From contig NZ_SMRQ01000009.1 of NCBI RefSeq assembly GCF_004359965.1, positions 1-64,000 on the forward strand: a DNA stretch of 64,000 nt, in the 5' to 3' direction. Both the position numbers and the translations under genes were made by a program. This stretch comes from Cognatilysobacter segetis (lineage in GTDB: Bacteria; Pseudomonadota; Gammaproteobacteria; Xanthomonadales; Xanthomonadaceae). Every line of letters begins with the position of its first letter. Position 1 is the stretch's first letter. Of the stretch, positions 20,202 to 28,507 are shown one piece after another. The notes beneath the pieces were generated by a model. That model did not search any database. It saw nothing but the letters and a program-made list of their open reading frames with translations, and was not told the DNA's origin.

Positions 20202-21026
20202 ATGAACCTCCGATACCGACTGCGCATCGCACTCGCCGCCGGCTGCGTGCTGGTCGCTGCCCAGGCGCCGGCCGCCGTGCGCACGCGCGACATCGCCTGG
20301 ACCGTCGGCGGCCAGGCGTTCCAGGGCGTGCTCGTCTACGACGACGCGGGCGCGGCCCGCCGCCCGGGACTGGTGATGGTGCCGAACTGGATGGGCGTCA
20401 ACGCTTCCGCCGTCGAGAAGGCCAAGCGGGTCGCGGGCCGCGACTACGTGGTGCTCGTCGCGGATGTCTACGGACGCGGTCTCCGGCCCCGCAATGCGCA
20501 GGAGGCGGGCGCGGCCGCGGGTGCACTGAAGGCGGATCGACCGAAGCTGCGCGCCCGCATGCTCAAGGCGGTGGACGTGCTGCGCGCGCAGTCCGGGAAT
20601 GCGCCGATCGATGCGAGGCACGTGGGCGTGTTCGGTTTCTGCTTCGGCGGCACCGCGGCGCTCGAGCTCGTGCGCGGGGGCGCAGCGGTCGACGGCGTGG
20701 TCACACTGCATGCGGGCCTCGATGCGCCAACGCGCGCGCCGGCGCGTGGCGCGAAGTCGCCCGTGCTCGTGCTGAACGGCGCGGCCGACAAGTCCGTCAG
20801 CCGCGACGACGTGGCGCGCCTGCAGGCGGAGCTGACCGCGGCGGGCGCCGATTGGCAGTTCGTCGATTTCGGTGGCGCCGCGCACTGCTTCGCCGAAGCC
20901 GATGCCGGCAACGACCCGAACAGCAATTGCCGCTACGACCCGCGCCAGGCGCCGCGCGCGTACCGCATGATGGGCGACTTCTTCCGCGAGCGCTTCGCGG
21001 CGGCGCGTGGCGCGCCGGCGAAGTAA
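20202..21026 (+). CDS. Dienelactone hydrolase family protein, exported
   Basis: Alpha/beta hydrolase of 274 residues with a signal peptide (LRIALAAGCVLVAAQAPAAV). The dienelactone-hydrolase nucleophile elbow GFCFGG (Cys near residue 146), followed by an Asp in LNGAADKSV and a His in GAAHCF, gives the Cys-Asp-His triad of the family. Upstream GPNWMGVNASAVEKAKRVA-like sequence (PNWMGVN) matches periplasmic DLH-like proteins. GGAG lies eight bases before the ATG. It is not overlapped with murD2 (64 bp gap) and is convergent with ispB. The natural substrate is unknown. Confidence 0.88.
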   Translation: MNLRYRLRIALAAGCVLVAAQAPAAVRTRDIAWTVGGQAFQGVLVYDDAGAARRPGLVMVPNWMGVNASAVEKAKRVAGRDYVVLVADVYGRGLRPRNAQEAGAAAGALKADRPKLRARMLKAVDVLRAQSGNAPIDARHVGVFGFCFGGTAALELVRGGAAVDGVVTLHAGLDAPTRAPARGAKSPVLVLNGAADKSVSRDDVARLQAELTAAGADWQFVDFGGAAHCFAEADAGNDPNSNCRYDPRQAPRAYRMMGDFFRERFAAARGAPAK

Positions 21027-21035
21027 ACCGGGCGA

Positions 21036-22022
21036 TCAGGCGTCGCGGTTGACCGCGTAACGCGCAAGGCCACGCAGCGCGTCGGTGTACGGGTTGGCGG
21101 GCAGGCCCTTCAGGCTCGCCTCGGCCCTGTCGGCATACGCTTCGGCCCGGGCGCGGCTGTAGTCGAGCCCGCCGGTGCCGCGGATGGCCGCGACGACCTC
21201 GGGCAGGGCGTCGACGTCGCCCGCGCTGACGATGTCGCGCAACCGCGCGGAGGTAGCCGCGTCGCTGTGTGCGATCGCGTGGATGAGTGGCAGCGTCGCC
21301 TTGCCCTCGGCGAGATCGTCGCCCAGGTTCTTGCCGAGCACATCCGCGTCGGCCGCGTAGTCGAGCACGTCGTCGGCGATCTGGAACGCGTAGCCGAGGT
21401 CGAGCCCGAACGCCTCGAGCGCGTCGCAGTCCGCTTCCGACGCATCCGCCAGCAGCCCGCCCAGCCGGGTCGCGGCGGCGAACAGCACGGCGGTCTTGCG
21501 CTCGATGACCCGTAGGTAGGCGGCCTCGTCGGTGTCGGGGTTACGGATGTGCAGCAGTTGCAGCACCTCGCCCTCCGCGATGCGGTTGGTGGTGTCGGCG
21601 AGGATCTGCATCACCTCCATCCGCTGCAGTTCGACCATCAGCTGGAAGCTGCGCGAATACAGGAAGTCGCCGACCAGCACGCTGGCCGCGTTGCCCCAGA
21701 CCGAATTGGCCGTGCGGCGGCCTCGGCGCATGTCCGACTCGTCGACGACATCGTCGTGCAGCAGCGTGGCGGTGTGGATGAACTCCACGACCGCGGCCAG
21801 CTGGTGCGCGCGCGGATCGAGGGCGGCGGGGCCGCCGGCCGCGCCTGCCGCGAGCAGGAGCAGCATCGGGCGCAGGCGCTTGCCGCCCGCTCCCACGATG
21901 TATTCCGCGACCTGGTTGATCAGCACCACGTCCGAGGCGAGGCGGTCCCGGATCAGGCGGTCGACCGCGCCCATCGGCTCGCGGGCCAGCGCCTGGATCT
22001 CGGACAGGGACGGGGAGGGCAT
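21036..22022 (-). CDS. ispB: Octaprenyl diphosphate synthase
   Basis: Trans-polyprenyl synthase making the ubiquinone side chain by condensing IPP onto farnesyl-PP. The 328 residues include GGKRLRPML (47-55), the first aspartate-rich motif HDDVVDESDMRRGRRT (DDxxD at 90-94) and the second ADDVLDY (217-222). Length is normal. I start at the ATG at 22022 (MPSPSLSEIQ), because the longer open frame upstream is GC-rich noncoding sequence. It is divergent from the native ssb start at 22182; the 159-bp gap contains both promoters. Confidence 0.95.
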   Translation of the reverse strand: MPSPSLSEIQALAREPMGAVDRLIRDRLASDVVLINQVAEYIVGAGGKRLRPMLLLLAAGAAGGPAALDPRAHQLAAVVEFIHTATLLHDDVVDESDMRRGRRTANSVWGNAASVLVGDFLYSRSFQLMVELQRMEVMQILADTTNRIAEGEVLQLLHIRNPDTDEAAYLRVIERKTAVLFAAATRLGGLLADASEADCDALEAFGLDLGYAFQIADDVLDYAADADVLGKNLGDDLAEGKATLPLIHAIAHSDAATSARLRDIVSAGDVDALPEVVAAIRGTGGLDYSRARAEAYADRAEASLKGLPANPYTDALRGLARYAVNRDA

Positions 22023-22181
22023 CGACTCGTCTCGCTCGGTGGGAACGCGGCGGGCGAGTATAGGTGGCCCCCGCGGGGCCCCGGAGAATTCCGACGCCCC
22101 CCGGCGGCGTCGGCCGACCCACGCCGGCCGGCGGGTATACTTCAATGTCGGTCGTCACCACGACCCGGAAAGGACATTCAC

Positions 22182-22223
22182 ATGGCACGCGGCGTCAACA
22201 AGGTCATTTTTATTCACCTTTGA
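22182..22223 (+). pseudogene. Relic 5' end of ssb cut off by island insertion
   Basis: ATG plus the codons for ARGVNKVI, the native start of ssb, then an early stop after FIHL once the reading frame enters island DNA (13 codons in all). The matching GVNKVI sequence followed by the rest of SSB is found at 44277. An AAAGGA ribosome binding site precedes the ATG, and a TATACT -10-like hexamer is at 22136-22141, so this is the original ssb expression signal now disconnected from the gene. The tiny peptide is probably made but meaningless. Confidence 0.9.
22194..22217 (+). other. attL, left island junction in ssb
   Basis: Host arm GTCAACAAG (22194-22202), 6-bp spacer GTCATT, island arm TTTATTCAC (22209-22217). 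The island arm is the exact reverse complement of the island arm at the right junction. The spacer differs from the right one (GTGATC) at bases 3 and 6, which places strand exchange between those positions. Confidence 0.85.
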
Positions 22224-22637
22224 CGTTTTCTCGGGCTAGCGAGCTTAGAGGCTATGTGGTAAGCGCCGTCTGAGGTCCGGAATTGCTCTCGCAGTCCCTC
22301 CAACACTTGTCCAGTGCGGCTCTCTGCATGGCACCGGGTTTCGTACGGACGGACTCTCGTATTCACTGCTTCCAGCCGGTCGATTGTTAGGTGGGCACCA
22401 GGGTTTCCGAGATTGGACGCCGCTGCGATTCGTCGCGACATAGCGCCTTCAGTCAGGCTTCCACCTTGTTGCGACTGCCAAATCGAGTGCTTGCCGGAAT
22501 CTGGCTCGAGGGCAGCGAAGGCACACCTCATTTTCTGATCTGCGCGTCTCCCCACGCGAGCCGCCTTCGCGGACAATCAGCGAATGAGGCCACTCGGGCC
22601 GGTGTACGAGCACCGAGGTGCTCGCCGGGGGACGTAA
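22224..22637. other. Left-end noncoding region of the island
   Basis: About 410 bp without a convincing gene. It starts T-rich right after the junction and then becomes of average composition. The only long frame is a 120-codon antisense one (22214-22576) with no recognisable domain. This may be the non-recombinase terminal segment of the GInt, holding arm-type sites or the mod promoter. I see no clear hairpin or repeat. Confidence 0.4.
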
Positions 22638-24161
22638 ATGCCATCGCTTAGCTGGTTCAATCGAGACGAAGATCTCACCAAAGCCGCGCTCGCGCCTTAC
22701 AGGCTGCTAGAGCCGGTCAAGTCGCTTTCCTACGGGGACGAAGACGCGCCCAATCTCCTCATCGAAGGAGACAACTTGGATGCGCTGAAGGCCCTTCAGC
22801 CCTATTTCGGCGGGGAGGTGAAGTGCATCTTCATAGACCCTCCTTACAACACTAAAAGCGCCTTTGAGCACTACGACGACAATCTTGAGCACTCCAAGTG
22901 GCTCTCTATGATGTATCCGCGCCTGGAGCTTCTGAAGGAGCTCTTGGCTGAGGACGGGTCCATCTGGATCACCTTAGACGACAACGAGGCGCACTACTTC
23001 AAGGTCATCGCTGACGAGGTGTTTCAGCGGAAGAACTTCATTGCCAATGTGATCTGGCGAAAGAATTACTCGCCCAAATCTTCCGCGCGGCATTTCTCGG
23101 TCGATCACGACCATATGTTTGTTTACGCCAAAAATGCTGAGCTGTGGCAGCCGAACCTAGTGGCGCGCTCAGAAGCCCAGGACAAGGCGTATAAGAACCC
23201 CGATAACGATCCCCGCGGCCCTTGGAAGTCGAGCGATCTGTCTGCGCGAAACTTCTACAGCCTGGGCACGTATCCCGTTACGACCCCGAGCGGGCGAGTG
23301 ATCGCGGGCCCGCCTTCGGGGCGCTATTGGTCGATCAGCGAAGCCAAGCTAAAGATCCTCGATGCGGACAACCGCATCTGGTGGGGCAAGGATGGCAATA
23401 GCGCGCCATCCCTAAAGCGCTTCCTGACCGACGTAAAGCAAGGACGCGTGCCTCAGACCTACTGGCACTACGACGAAGCCGGGCACACCCAGGACGCAAA
23501 AAAAGAAGTCGTTGCGCTCTTTGGCGAGGACGTATTTGGCACGCCTAAGCCTGAAAAACTGATGCAGCGGGTGCTGGAGATTGCGACCGAACCGGGCGAC
23601 CTTGTTTTAGACAGCTTTCTCGGCTCGGGCACCACAGCCGCAGTGGCCCACAAGATGCACCGCCAGTGGATCGGCATTGAGGTGGGCGAACATGCACGCA
23701 CTCATTGCCAGCCGCGCCTCAAGCGAGTGATCGACGGCGAACAAGGTGGGGTCTCTGCAGCCGTAGGCTGGCCAGAGGAGGGTGGCGGCGGCTTTCGCTT
23801 CATGAAGCTTGGCTGGCCGATCTTCACGGAGAACGGCGCGGTCCGCGACGGGATCAAGTTTGAGCACTTGGCCGCGCACGTGTGGTTTGCCGAAACCCGC
23901 TCGCCGAGGGCCAGTAAGGCGCTCAAGCAGGCCTTCCTAGGCGAGCACGAGGGAACAGCCTATTACCTCCTCTACAACGGCATTCTGGGCGACACCGCGC
24001 CAGCAGGTGGCAACGTCCTGACGCGCAAGCTCCTGCGTCAACTTCCTGCATTTGATGGGCCAAAAGTGATCTACGGCGAGGCTTGCGAGCTCTCAGAGGA
24101 GCAGCTCGCGGAGCGCAAAATTACATTCAAGCAGACGCCCTACGATCTGAAGGCCCGTTAA
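22638..24161 (+). CDS. mod: Type III restriction-modification DNA methyltransferase (Mod)
   Basis: Adenine-N6 methyltransferase giving sequence specificity to a type III system. The 507 residues carry the catalytic FIDPPYNT (66-73) ahead of the SAM-binding DSFLGSGTTAAVAH (about 324-337), the beta-class order. The specificity region lies between them and includes WRKNYSPKSSARHFSVDHDH and TPSGRVIAGPPSGRYW. It is a little short for Mod proteins. GGGGGA is six bases upstream of the ATG. Its stop overlaps the res start (TAATG), so the pair is translationally coupled. It is the first cargo gene, downstream of both the orphaned ssb promoter and the island left end. Confidence 0.93.
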   Translation: MPSLSWFNRDEDLTKAALAPYRLLEPVKSLSYGDEDAPNLLIEGDNLDALKALQPYFGGEVKCIFIDPPYNTKSAFEHYDDNLEHSKWLSMMYPRLELLKELLAEDGSIWITLDDNEAHYFKVIADEVFQRKNFIANVIWRKNYSPKSSARHFSVDHDHMFVYAKNAELWQPNLVARSEAQDKAYKNPDNDPRGPWKSSDLSARNFYSLGTYPVTTPSGRVIAGPPSGRYWSISEAKLKILDADNRIWWGKDGNSAPSLKRFLTDVKQGRVPQTYWHYDEAGHTQDAKKEVVALFGEDVFGTPKPEKLMQRVLEIATEPGDLVLDSFLGSGTTAAVAHKMHRQWIGIEVGEHARTHCQPRLKRVIDGEQGGVSAAVGWPEEGGGGFRFMKLGWPIFTENGAVRDGIKFEHLAAHVWFAETRSPRASKALKQAFLGEHEGTAYYLLYNGILGDTAPAGGNVLTRKLLRQLPAFDGPKVIYGEACELSEEQLAERKITFKQTPYDLKAR

Positions 24162-26791
24162 TGATCACGCCAAAGATTTACCAGCAGCGCGCCTTGGGCT
24201 CGCTTGAGAACTTCCTGGAAGCCACCACGCGTAAGAGCGTTGAGACGGCCTTTGCAGAGAACGTAGATAAGGGCCTGCGCACCGAGTATTCGCCTATCCC
24301 TTCGCTTTTGAATGTGCCCTATGTATGCCTGCGCATCCCCACCGGGGGCGGCAAGACCATCATGGGCGCGAGCATCATCCAGATTGCTGCGCGCACTGTC
24401 ATGGGAAAGCCCTATCCCCTGACGCTTTGGCTTGTGCCAACCACGGCAATTAAGACGCAAACGCTCGACGCGCTAAAGGATAGGAAGCATCCCTATCGGC
24501 AGGAGCTGGACGAGGCGTTTAAGGGGCAGGTCGCGGTGTTTGATATCGCGGATTTCAGCGCCATCCGGCCTGCGGACCTTGGCACGCGCGCCTGCATCGT
24601 GGTCGCTACGGTGCAGTCGCTGCGCGTATCCGATACGGAAGGGCGAAAGGTCTACGCGCATCATGAAAACTTGGAGGCGCATTTTGCTGGGTCTGTTTCT
24701 GACCTTCCCTACCTGACCAAGGGCGAGAACGGAAAAGCCCTAGCGTCGTTTGAGAACCTGCTGCGCCTGCATAGTCCGCTGATCATTACGGATGAGGCTC
24801 ATAACGCGACTACCGAGCTCTCCTACGAGGTCTACGAGCGCCTAGCGCCCAAGGCCATCATTGAGCTGACCGCAACGCCGGACGGGGCTGCGTCCAACAT
24901 TCTTGTTTCGGTAGCGGCCTTTGAGCTCAAGAACGAGAACATGATCAAGTTCCCACTCGTGCTCAAAGAGCACAGCGGCGAGTGGCAGAAGGCGGTATCG
25001 GCGGCGGTTGCCAGGCGTAACGAGCTCGCCAAGATCGCCACTGTCGAGCCGGACTACATTCGCCCCATCGTGCTCATCCAAGCGGAGAACAAACGCGGCG
25101 AGGCTAACGTCGAGGCGGTAGAAGCATTTCTGCTAAGCCCGGCCGTCGGACTTAAGGAAGAGGCCGTTCGCCGCGCGACCGGAACCGATCGCGGCCTTGA
25201 GGGCGAGGATCTATTCGCCAAAGACTGCAAGGTGGAAGTGATCGTCACGGTCCAGGCCCTTAAGGAGGGCTGGGACTGCAGCTTTGCCTACATCTTCTGC
25301 TCGACTGCCCAGGTCAAAAGCGACAAGGACATTCAGCAGCTGCTTGGCCGTGTGCTCCGCATGCCTTATGCCATGCCGCGCAAGCAAGAAGCGATGAGCA
25401 AGGCTTATGCCCATGTAGTTACTGATACCTTTGGCCGGGCAGCAGGCGAGCTCACGCAGTCACTGATCAACATTGGCTTTAACCCGCTTGAGGCGGCCGC
25501 TGCGGTGCGCAAAGAACGCCCGCTGCCGCTAACTGGCGGGGAGACTGCGCCGCCTCCTGAGCTGCCCAAGACGGTTATCGACGTAGCTAAAGCGCCGGAC
25601 TTCTCCGATATCCCCGAACGGGACAAGGATCGGGTGCGCTTTACCCCTGCACCCAGCGGCAAGGGCGGCACGTTAGAGCTTTTAGACGAGCTCGACACCT
25701 CTACGATCCAAGCCATCGCAGAGGCAGTGCCGGAAGGCGAGAAGCGCGACGCCGTTCAGCACAAAGTGGCGCTTCACCAGATGGCCACTCAGGCAGTCAA
25801 AGCGCCGAGCGAGCGCGGCGAAGTCTTTACCGTGCCTCGGCTCTATCTACGCGACCACGAGCAGCTTGAGCTCTTGGAGCAGGGGCAGCGGCTCCCGTCT
25901 TTTACCTGGGATCTCCTTTCGACCCCGCCGGATATGTCGTCGCTGTCCATCGCCGACGACGCCATGACCTTTGAGGTCTACCTGGAAGGGGACAAGGTGC
26001 AGTTTCATGCGGTCAAAGACGATGCCGCCACCTACCTGCCAGGCTTTGCCCAGGACCGCACGCTGACCGATCTGATCGGCTGGCTCGACCAAGAAATTCG
26101 CGATAAAGCCCTCAAGCAGCCGGTCATTCGCGAGTGGATCCGCCGCTGCATCACGACCCTTCACGAGGAACGCGGTTTTTCGGAGGCTCAGCTTCTAAGG
26201 GCGCAGTTCGTGCTGCGGCGTAAACTCCGCGAGCAGCTGCAGCTGGAAAAGGAGAAGGCCTACAAGGCGGGCTTCAACCAGCTTCTGATCGACGGCGATA
26301 TCACGGTGCCGCCGGAGGAGGGCTGCAACTATACCTTTGCGCCCGACATGACCAAGTATCCAGCGCTCAGCTACTACGACGGCCCGTACCGCTTCAAGAA
26401 GCACTACTACCCGCGGCCGGGCGATCTGCGCTGGAAGACGCCGGGCGGGGCGGACGGCGAGGAGTATCAGTGCGCCCAGCAGATTGATCTTCTGGACGAC
26501 GTGCAATTTTGGGTGCGCAACTTGGTGCACCCCACGCAGTTTTGGATGCCGACGAGCAAGCAGCGGACCTACCCAGACTTTGTGCTGCGCCTCAGTGACG
26601 GGCGGCTTTTCGTCGTGGAATACAAGGGCGGCGACCGCTTTTCTGCCGACCAGGAAAAAGAAAAGCGCATGGTCGGCGAGCTGTGGGAAAAGCGGTCAGG
26701 CGGGCGAGGGCTCTACCTGATGGCCCAAAAGCGCGACGACAAGGGCAGGGACGTGCGCCAACAGCTGCTGGACAAGCTCAACGACCGTTGA
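24161..26791 (+). CDS. res: Type III restriction endonuclease subunit (Res)
   Basis: ATP-dependent translocase/nuclease that cuts unmodified DNA together with Mod. The 876 residues contain SF2 helicase motifs IPTGGGKTIMG (59-69), IITDEAHNAT (about 208-217), ELTATPDG, LKEGWDCSFAYIFCS and QLLGRVLRMPYA. The C-terminal nuclease is visible as YPDFVLRLSDGRLFVVEYKGGD, a PD-(D/E)xK site near residues 804-825. All catalytic motifs appear intact. Start is the ATG sharing one base with the mod stop. The system should be functional. Confidence 0.93.
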   Translation: MITPKIYQQRALGSLENFLEATTRKSVETAFAENVDKGLRTEYSPIPSLLNVPYVCLRIPTGGGKTIMGASIIQIAARTVMGKPYPLTLWLVPTTAIKTQTLDALKDRKHPYRQELDEAFKGQVAVFDIADFSAIRPADLGTRACIVVATVQSLRVSDTEGRKVYAHHENLEAHFAGSVSDLPYLTKGENGKALASFENLLRLHSPLIITDEAHNATTELSYEVYERLAPKAIIELTATPDGAASNILVSVAAFELKNENMIKFPLVLKEHSGEWQKAVSAAVARRNELAKIATVEPDYIRPIVLIQAENKRGEANVEAVEAFLLSPAVGLKEEAVRRATGTDRGLEGEDLFAKDCKVEVIVTVQALKEGWDCSFAYIFCSTAQVKSDKDIQQLLGRVLRMPYAMPRKQEAMSKAYAHVVTDTFGRAAGELTQSLINIGFNPLEAAAAVRKERPLPLTGGETAPPPELPKTVIDVAKAPDFSDIPERDKDRVRFTPAPSGKGGTLELLDELDTSTIQAIAEAVPEGEKRDAVQHKVALHQMATQAVKAPSERGEVFTVPRLYLRDHEQLELLEQGQRLPSFTWDLLSTPPDMSSLSIADDAMTFEVYLEGDKVQFHAVKDDAATYLPGFAQDRTLTDLIGWLDQEIRDKALKQPVIREWIRRCITTLHEERGFSEAQLLRAQFVLRRKLREQLQLEKEKAYKAGFNQLLIDGDITVPPEEGCNYTFAPDMTKYPALSYYDGPYRFKKHYYPRPGDLRWKTPGGADGEEYQCAQQIDLLDDVQFWVRNLVHPTQFWMPTSKQRTYPDFVLRLSDGRLFVVEYKGGDRFSADQEKEKRMVGELWEKRSGGRGLYLMAQKRDDKGRDVRQQLLDKLNDR

Positions 26792-26861
26792 AAGCGGCAG
26801 GAGAAAGCACCTGCAAAGGGCCGAAGTTGTTCAAGGCGTTCGCGCTGGGCTGGCCGCTCCG

Positions 26862-26987
26862 ATGACAGTCAACGCGGACGAGCTCAACAAGCTTCTCAGC
26901 GAAGGTTGGCACTCCGTTTCTGCGACGAGGTACCGCGTGGGCGGAGAGGTCCACGCAAGCGCGCTGTTGGTGATTGTCGAGAAGTGA
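26862..26987 (+). CDS. Small protein of 41 residues, DUF4177-like pattern
   Basis: A short frame starting MTVNADELNKLLSEGW and ending ALLVIVEK. The layout, a helix with LNKLL-EGW followed by a strand, some variable residues and a final LVIVEK strand, resembles the many small bacterial proteins related to DUF4177. It lies 70 bp after res on the same strand. There is a weak upstream ribosome site only. Low-complexity chance reading is unlikely because of the regular hydrophobic pattern, but the length makes this tentative. Confidence 0.45.
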   Translation: MTVNADELNKLLSEGWHSVSATRYRVGGEVHASALLVIVEK

Positions 26988-26991
26988 CGAC

Positions 26992-27099
26992 GTGAGCAGC
27001 TCAATGGAAGAGACGTTGGCGGCGACTCGCGCTGAGGTACAAGAGTAAGTGGATGAGTTCCTGGCGCGCCTGCTCTCTCGCGGCCGTCGCATCTTCTGA
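26992..27099 (+). pseudogene. Possible small gene interrupted by an in-frame stop
   Basis: GTG at 26992 (or ATG at 27004) opens a frame reading MEETLAATRAEVQE, hits TAA at 27046-27048, and continues in the same frame as VDEFLARLLSRGRRIF to a TGA at 27097. Both halves read like one amphipathic helical peptide of about 35 residues. It begins 4 bp after the 41-residue gene. This may be a decayed gene or chance; the evidence is only the continuous helical character across the stop. Confidence 0.25.
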
Positions 27100-27147
27100 G
27101 ACGAAAGAGCGCAAGAGTGTCCTGAACAGTTCAGTGAAAGTTGGCGG

Positions 27148-27696
27148 ATGCCGCTAATGACAAGTGATCAAGGGTTTGTTCGAATGTCCATGGCCAGCTT
27201 TGCGCCCGGCTGGGCCTTTGAGCTGATCCCTGAGGCGCACGAGAAGGTGCGCCTTGGCTACGAAGCCGAGAACCGACGCCTCCGCGGAAGTCGCTTCATC
27301 GCCGTCGTGCTGCGTCACGAATTCGACTACGACGGGCTGAGCGAGGACATTCTTCAGCTGAGCGGGTTTGCCGAGCTAGAAGAAGCGCAGCGCTACGCAG
27401 ACTGGCTAGTAGAGCGCCGAATCAGCACTGAGCATTTGCGGCCCGGTCGAGAGAAGTGGCTGCTGGCTGGCGGGAGGAGCGGCCTGCACCAGGCGCTCCA
27501 CCAGCCCTCGCGTCGTATCTCGGACGGCACCGGTTTCAATAGCTGCTACATCACGGTGGGCGTTTTCGCCGCGGGAGAGCACGTTCCTTTGGACGGCGGC
27601 ATGCTGACCGCCATCGATCACAGCTGGGAGCTATCCCGCTACTTCCAGTACGTCGCGAAGGCCGCGGCTTCAGCGGAGGTAGCCAGTCGTGTCTGA
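27148..27696 (+). CDS. Hypothetical protein, 182 residues, defence-island neighbour
   Basis: I do not recognise this protein. It is soluble, with no signal or membrane segment. A charged N-terminal part (HEKVRLGYEAENRRLRG, HEFDYDGLSEDILQLSGF, ADWLVERRIS) is followed by a Gly/Ser-rich part (GGRSGLHQALHQPSRR) and a hydrophobic YITVGVFAAGEHVPLDGG segment. Its stop overlaps the GTG start of the Abi_C gene by 8 bp, so the two are almost certainly co-translated and may act together. The start is uncertain: ATG codons occur at 27148, 27157 and further in, and the ribosome site is weak. Confidence 0.7.
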   Translation: MPLMTSDQGFVRMSMASFAPGWAFELIPEAHEKVRLGYEAENRRLRGSRFIAVVLRHEFDYDGLSEDILQLSGFAELEEAQRYADWLVERRISTEHLRPGREKWLLAGGRSGLHQALHQPSRRISDGTGFNSCYITVGVFAAGEHVPLDGGMLTAIDHSWELSRYFQYVAKAAASAEVASRV

Positions 27697-28498
27697 CCTC
27701 ACTTCCCGAGAGCGCCGGAAGCTGGAGGAGCTGCTTGGAATGGACAGTGGCTACGTCCTGAATTTCTCTGACCGCACTTACACGGACTTCTTTGATGAGT
27801 TCGTAGGCAGGAACATCGATGACGAGCGCTACCGCTTTAATGGGGGTTCCAAGGCCAAGCGGATGCGCGCCTTTTGGCAAGTTGAGCCCAACGGCGTAGT
27901 TGCAAAGTGTCTGGTAGAGCTCTTAGAGCATGCTCGCTCTGCCGGCATTGTCACGAGGGATGAAGCGCTTGTTGGAGAGTGCCGGGCAATCATTACCCGG
28001 CTGTCTCTGGATAAGCCGGTAGCCGATATCGAGGCAATCTCCGCCGCCGAAGACGAGCGCGACTTTGATTTGGTAGCCAAGGAAGCGCGCGAGAGCATCG
28101 AGCGCAACCAGCCCGAAGCGGGGCTCGATCGCCTGCATACCTTCCTGGTCAAGTTCGTGCGCTATCTGTGCGAGCAGCACGGGCTACAGGTCACACGCGA
28201 CATGCCGCTCAACGGGATCTTCGGTGCCTATGTAAAGCGCCTGAAGGACGAAGGAAGCCTTGGCTCAGACATGGCCGAGCGCATCCTCAAGTCGTCTATT
28301 TCCAACCTCGAATACTTCAACCACGTCCGCAACAATCACACGCTCGCGCACGACAACCCTGTGCTTGGCTACGACGAAGCTCTGCTGATCTTTAGCCACG
28401 TCGCAAGCACTGTGCGCTTTATCAAGGCGCTGGAAGAGCGCATCCGGCTCACGAAGGCGCCTGAGAAGGAGCCTTGGGAAATCGACATTCCTTTCTGA
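27689..28498 (+). CDS. Abortive-infection family protein (Abi_C-type C-terminus)
   Basis: A 269-residue soluble protein starting with GTG. The C-terminal 90 residues (HTFLVKFVRYLCEQHG, then ILKSSISNLEYFNHVRN with NHTLAHDNPVLGYDEA, and an end helix STVRFIKALEERI) match the Abi_C pattern: a helical domain with a central RN-x-H...AHD motif, seen in abortive-infection proteins and HEPN-like folds. The RNNHTLAH segment (near residue 220) could be an RNase active site, which is inference. The N-terminal part is helical and unrecognised. It is coupled upstream to the 182-residue protein and followed after 9 bp by the CoiA-like gene. Confidence 0.78.
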   Translation: MSDLTSRERRKLEELLGMDSGYVLNFSDRTYTDFFDEFVGRNIDDERYRFNGGSKAKRMRAFWQVEPNGVVAKCLVELLEHARSAGIVTRDEALVGECRAIITRLSLDKPVADIEAISAAEDERDFDLVAKEARESIERNQPEAGLDRLHTFLVKFVRYLCEQHGLQVTRDMPLNGIFGAYVKRLKDEGSLGSDMAERILKSSISNLEYFNHVRNNHTLAHDNPVLGYDEALLIFSHVASTVRFIKALEERIRLTKAPEKEPWEIDIPF

Positions 28499-28507
28499 GG
28501 CCGCGCC

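Noticed and set aside
22214-22576. A 120-codon minus-strand frame at the island left end
   Set aside because: No domain, no ribosome site, and it runs into the att junction; treated as noncoding.
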